Shown in pieces: positions 60,757-61,190 of a stretch of DNA of 61,190 nt; within the stretch, counting starts at the first letter, position 1, and each line of letters begins with the position of its first letter. The stretch comes from Purshia tridentata. Lineage: Eukaryota > Streptophyta > Magnoliopsida > Rosales > Rosaceae. The stretch is taken from assembly GCA_003254885.1 (NCBI GenBank), contig QANT01004081.1:1-61190 (forward strand), in the 5' to 3' direction. The notes under the pieces are model-generated. The model ran no database searches and was not told where the DNA came from. It saw only the letters and a list, made by a program, of their open reading frames with translations. Both the position numbers and the translations under genes were made by a program.

Positions 60757-61088
60757 TTTTTTTGAATTTTTTGATACCCTATCTTCATTTTTTTTGTAAA
60801 TGCATATCTACGTCAACTCCTTCGTCTAAAACTTTATTAAATGTTAACATGGCGCTGACGTGGATAAGTAAATAATTAAAAAATAATAATCATGTAAACA
60901 AACAATAATAAAAATAAAAAAATTTATTATTTTTTTGAATTTTTTGATACCCCATCTTTATTTTTTTTGCAAATGCATATCTACATCAACTCCTCCATCT
61001 AAAACTCTATTAAATGTTAACATAGCGCTGACGTGGATAAGTAAATAATTAAAAAATAATAATCATGTGAACAAACAATAATAAAAAA
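60757..61088. repeat. Tandem repeat with 173-bp period
   Basis: Two copies (about 60757-60929 and 60930-61088) share TTTTGAATTTTTTGATACCC, GCATATCTACRTCAACTCC, TAAATGTTAACATRGCGCTG and ACGTGGATAAGTAAATAAT with few substitutions. The preceding TTAGTATCTCAAGTTTGGGT suggests that it is part of a dispersed, MITE- or retroelement-like repeat. Pyrimidine-rich sequence follows to the window end. Confidence 0.85.
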
Positions 61089-61190
61089 AAACACCTTTTT
61101 TTTTCTTTTTTTCTTCTTCTTTCTTCCATCTTCTTCCACTTTTTTCCCTTTCTTCTTCGTTTTTCCTCCTTCTTCCCTATCTTTTTCTTC

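Noticed and set aside
1..61190. tRNA, rRNA and other structured RNA genes
   Set aside because: I saw no tRNA-like A/B box pairs with cloverleaf potential and no rRNA sequence; a covariance-model scan would be needed to exclude small RNAs.

Overview
This is a plant nuclear window. The genes are split by GT-AG introns, the intergenic DNA is AT-rich with microsatellites and retrotransposon debris, and every recognisable product belongs to a plant family. The gene set fits a dicot. Rosaceae is my guess from overall feel and is not demonstrated.

Layout. 2.4-11.3 kb (+): a 24-exon LRR-malectin receptor kinase of the LRR-VIII-2 type, open throughout (1016 aa). 12.8-16.1 kb (+): a TGD4-like chloroplast-envelope lipid-transfer beta-barrel protein (7 exons, 474 aa). 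17.2-18.8 kb (-): a seipin gene with three disabling lesions, called a pseudogene. 19.5-20.0 kb (+): an F-box pseudogene fragment. 20.9-24.0 kb (-): a BES1/BZR1-family brassinosteroid transcription factor closest to BEH4 (2 exons). 27.5-30.3 kb (-): a probable organelle protein with a CxxC motif. 32.3-41.6 kb (-): an array of three related small genes of unknown function (102, 109 and about 101 aa) plus one relic, with copia-type LTR debris between them. 42.4-46.4 kb (+): gamma-glutamyl hydrolase (10 exons). 47.6-51.5 kb (+): DNA polymerase delta subunit 3 with a C-terminal PIP box and an E2F-type promoter site. 52.6-54.4 kb (+): a decayed hAT transposase. 55.3-59.3 kb (-): a small UBTD1/2-like protein (4 exons) with a LINE reverse-transcriptase relic in intron 2. 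59.3-61.2 kb: no gene, ending in a tandem repeat.

The genes do not form a pathway; this is ordinary plant gene order. The least explained items are the tandem small-gene family at 32-42 kb, whose three members share exon phases, an N-terminal MPKIT motif, a Cys followed by a basic PKRS/PRRS-like patch, and a hydrophilic Asn/Lys/Thr-rich tail, and a set of tiny poly(T)-GG(T)C insertions flanked by perfect 9-14 bp direct repeats, which look like extremely truncated retrotransposition events. Exon borders were read by eye from splice signals, reading-frame phase and remembered family sequences. No alignment or database search was run.
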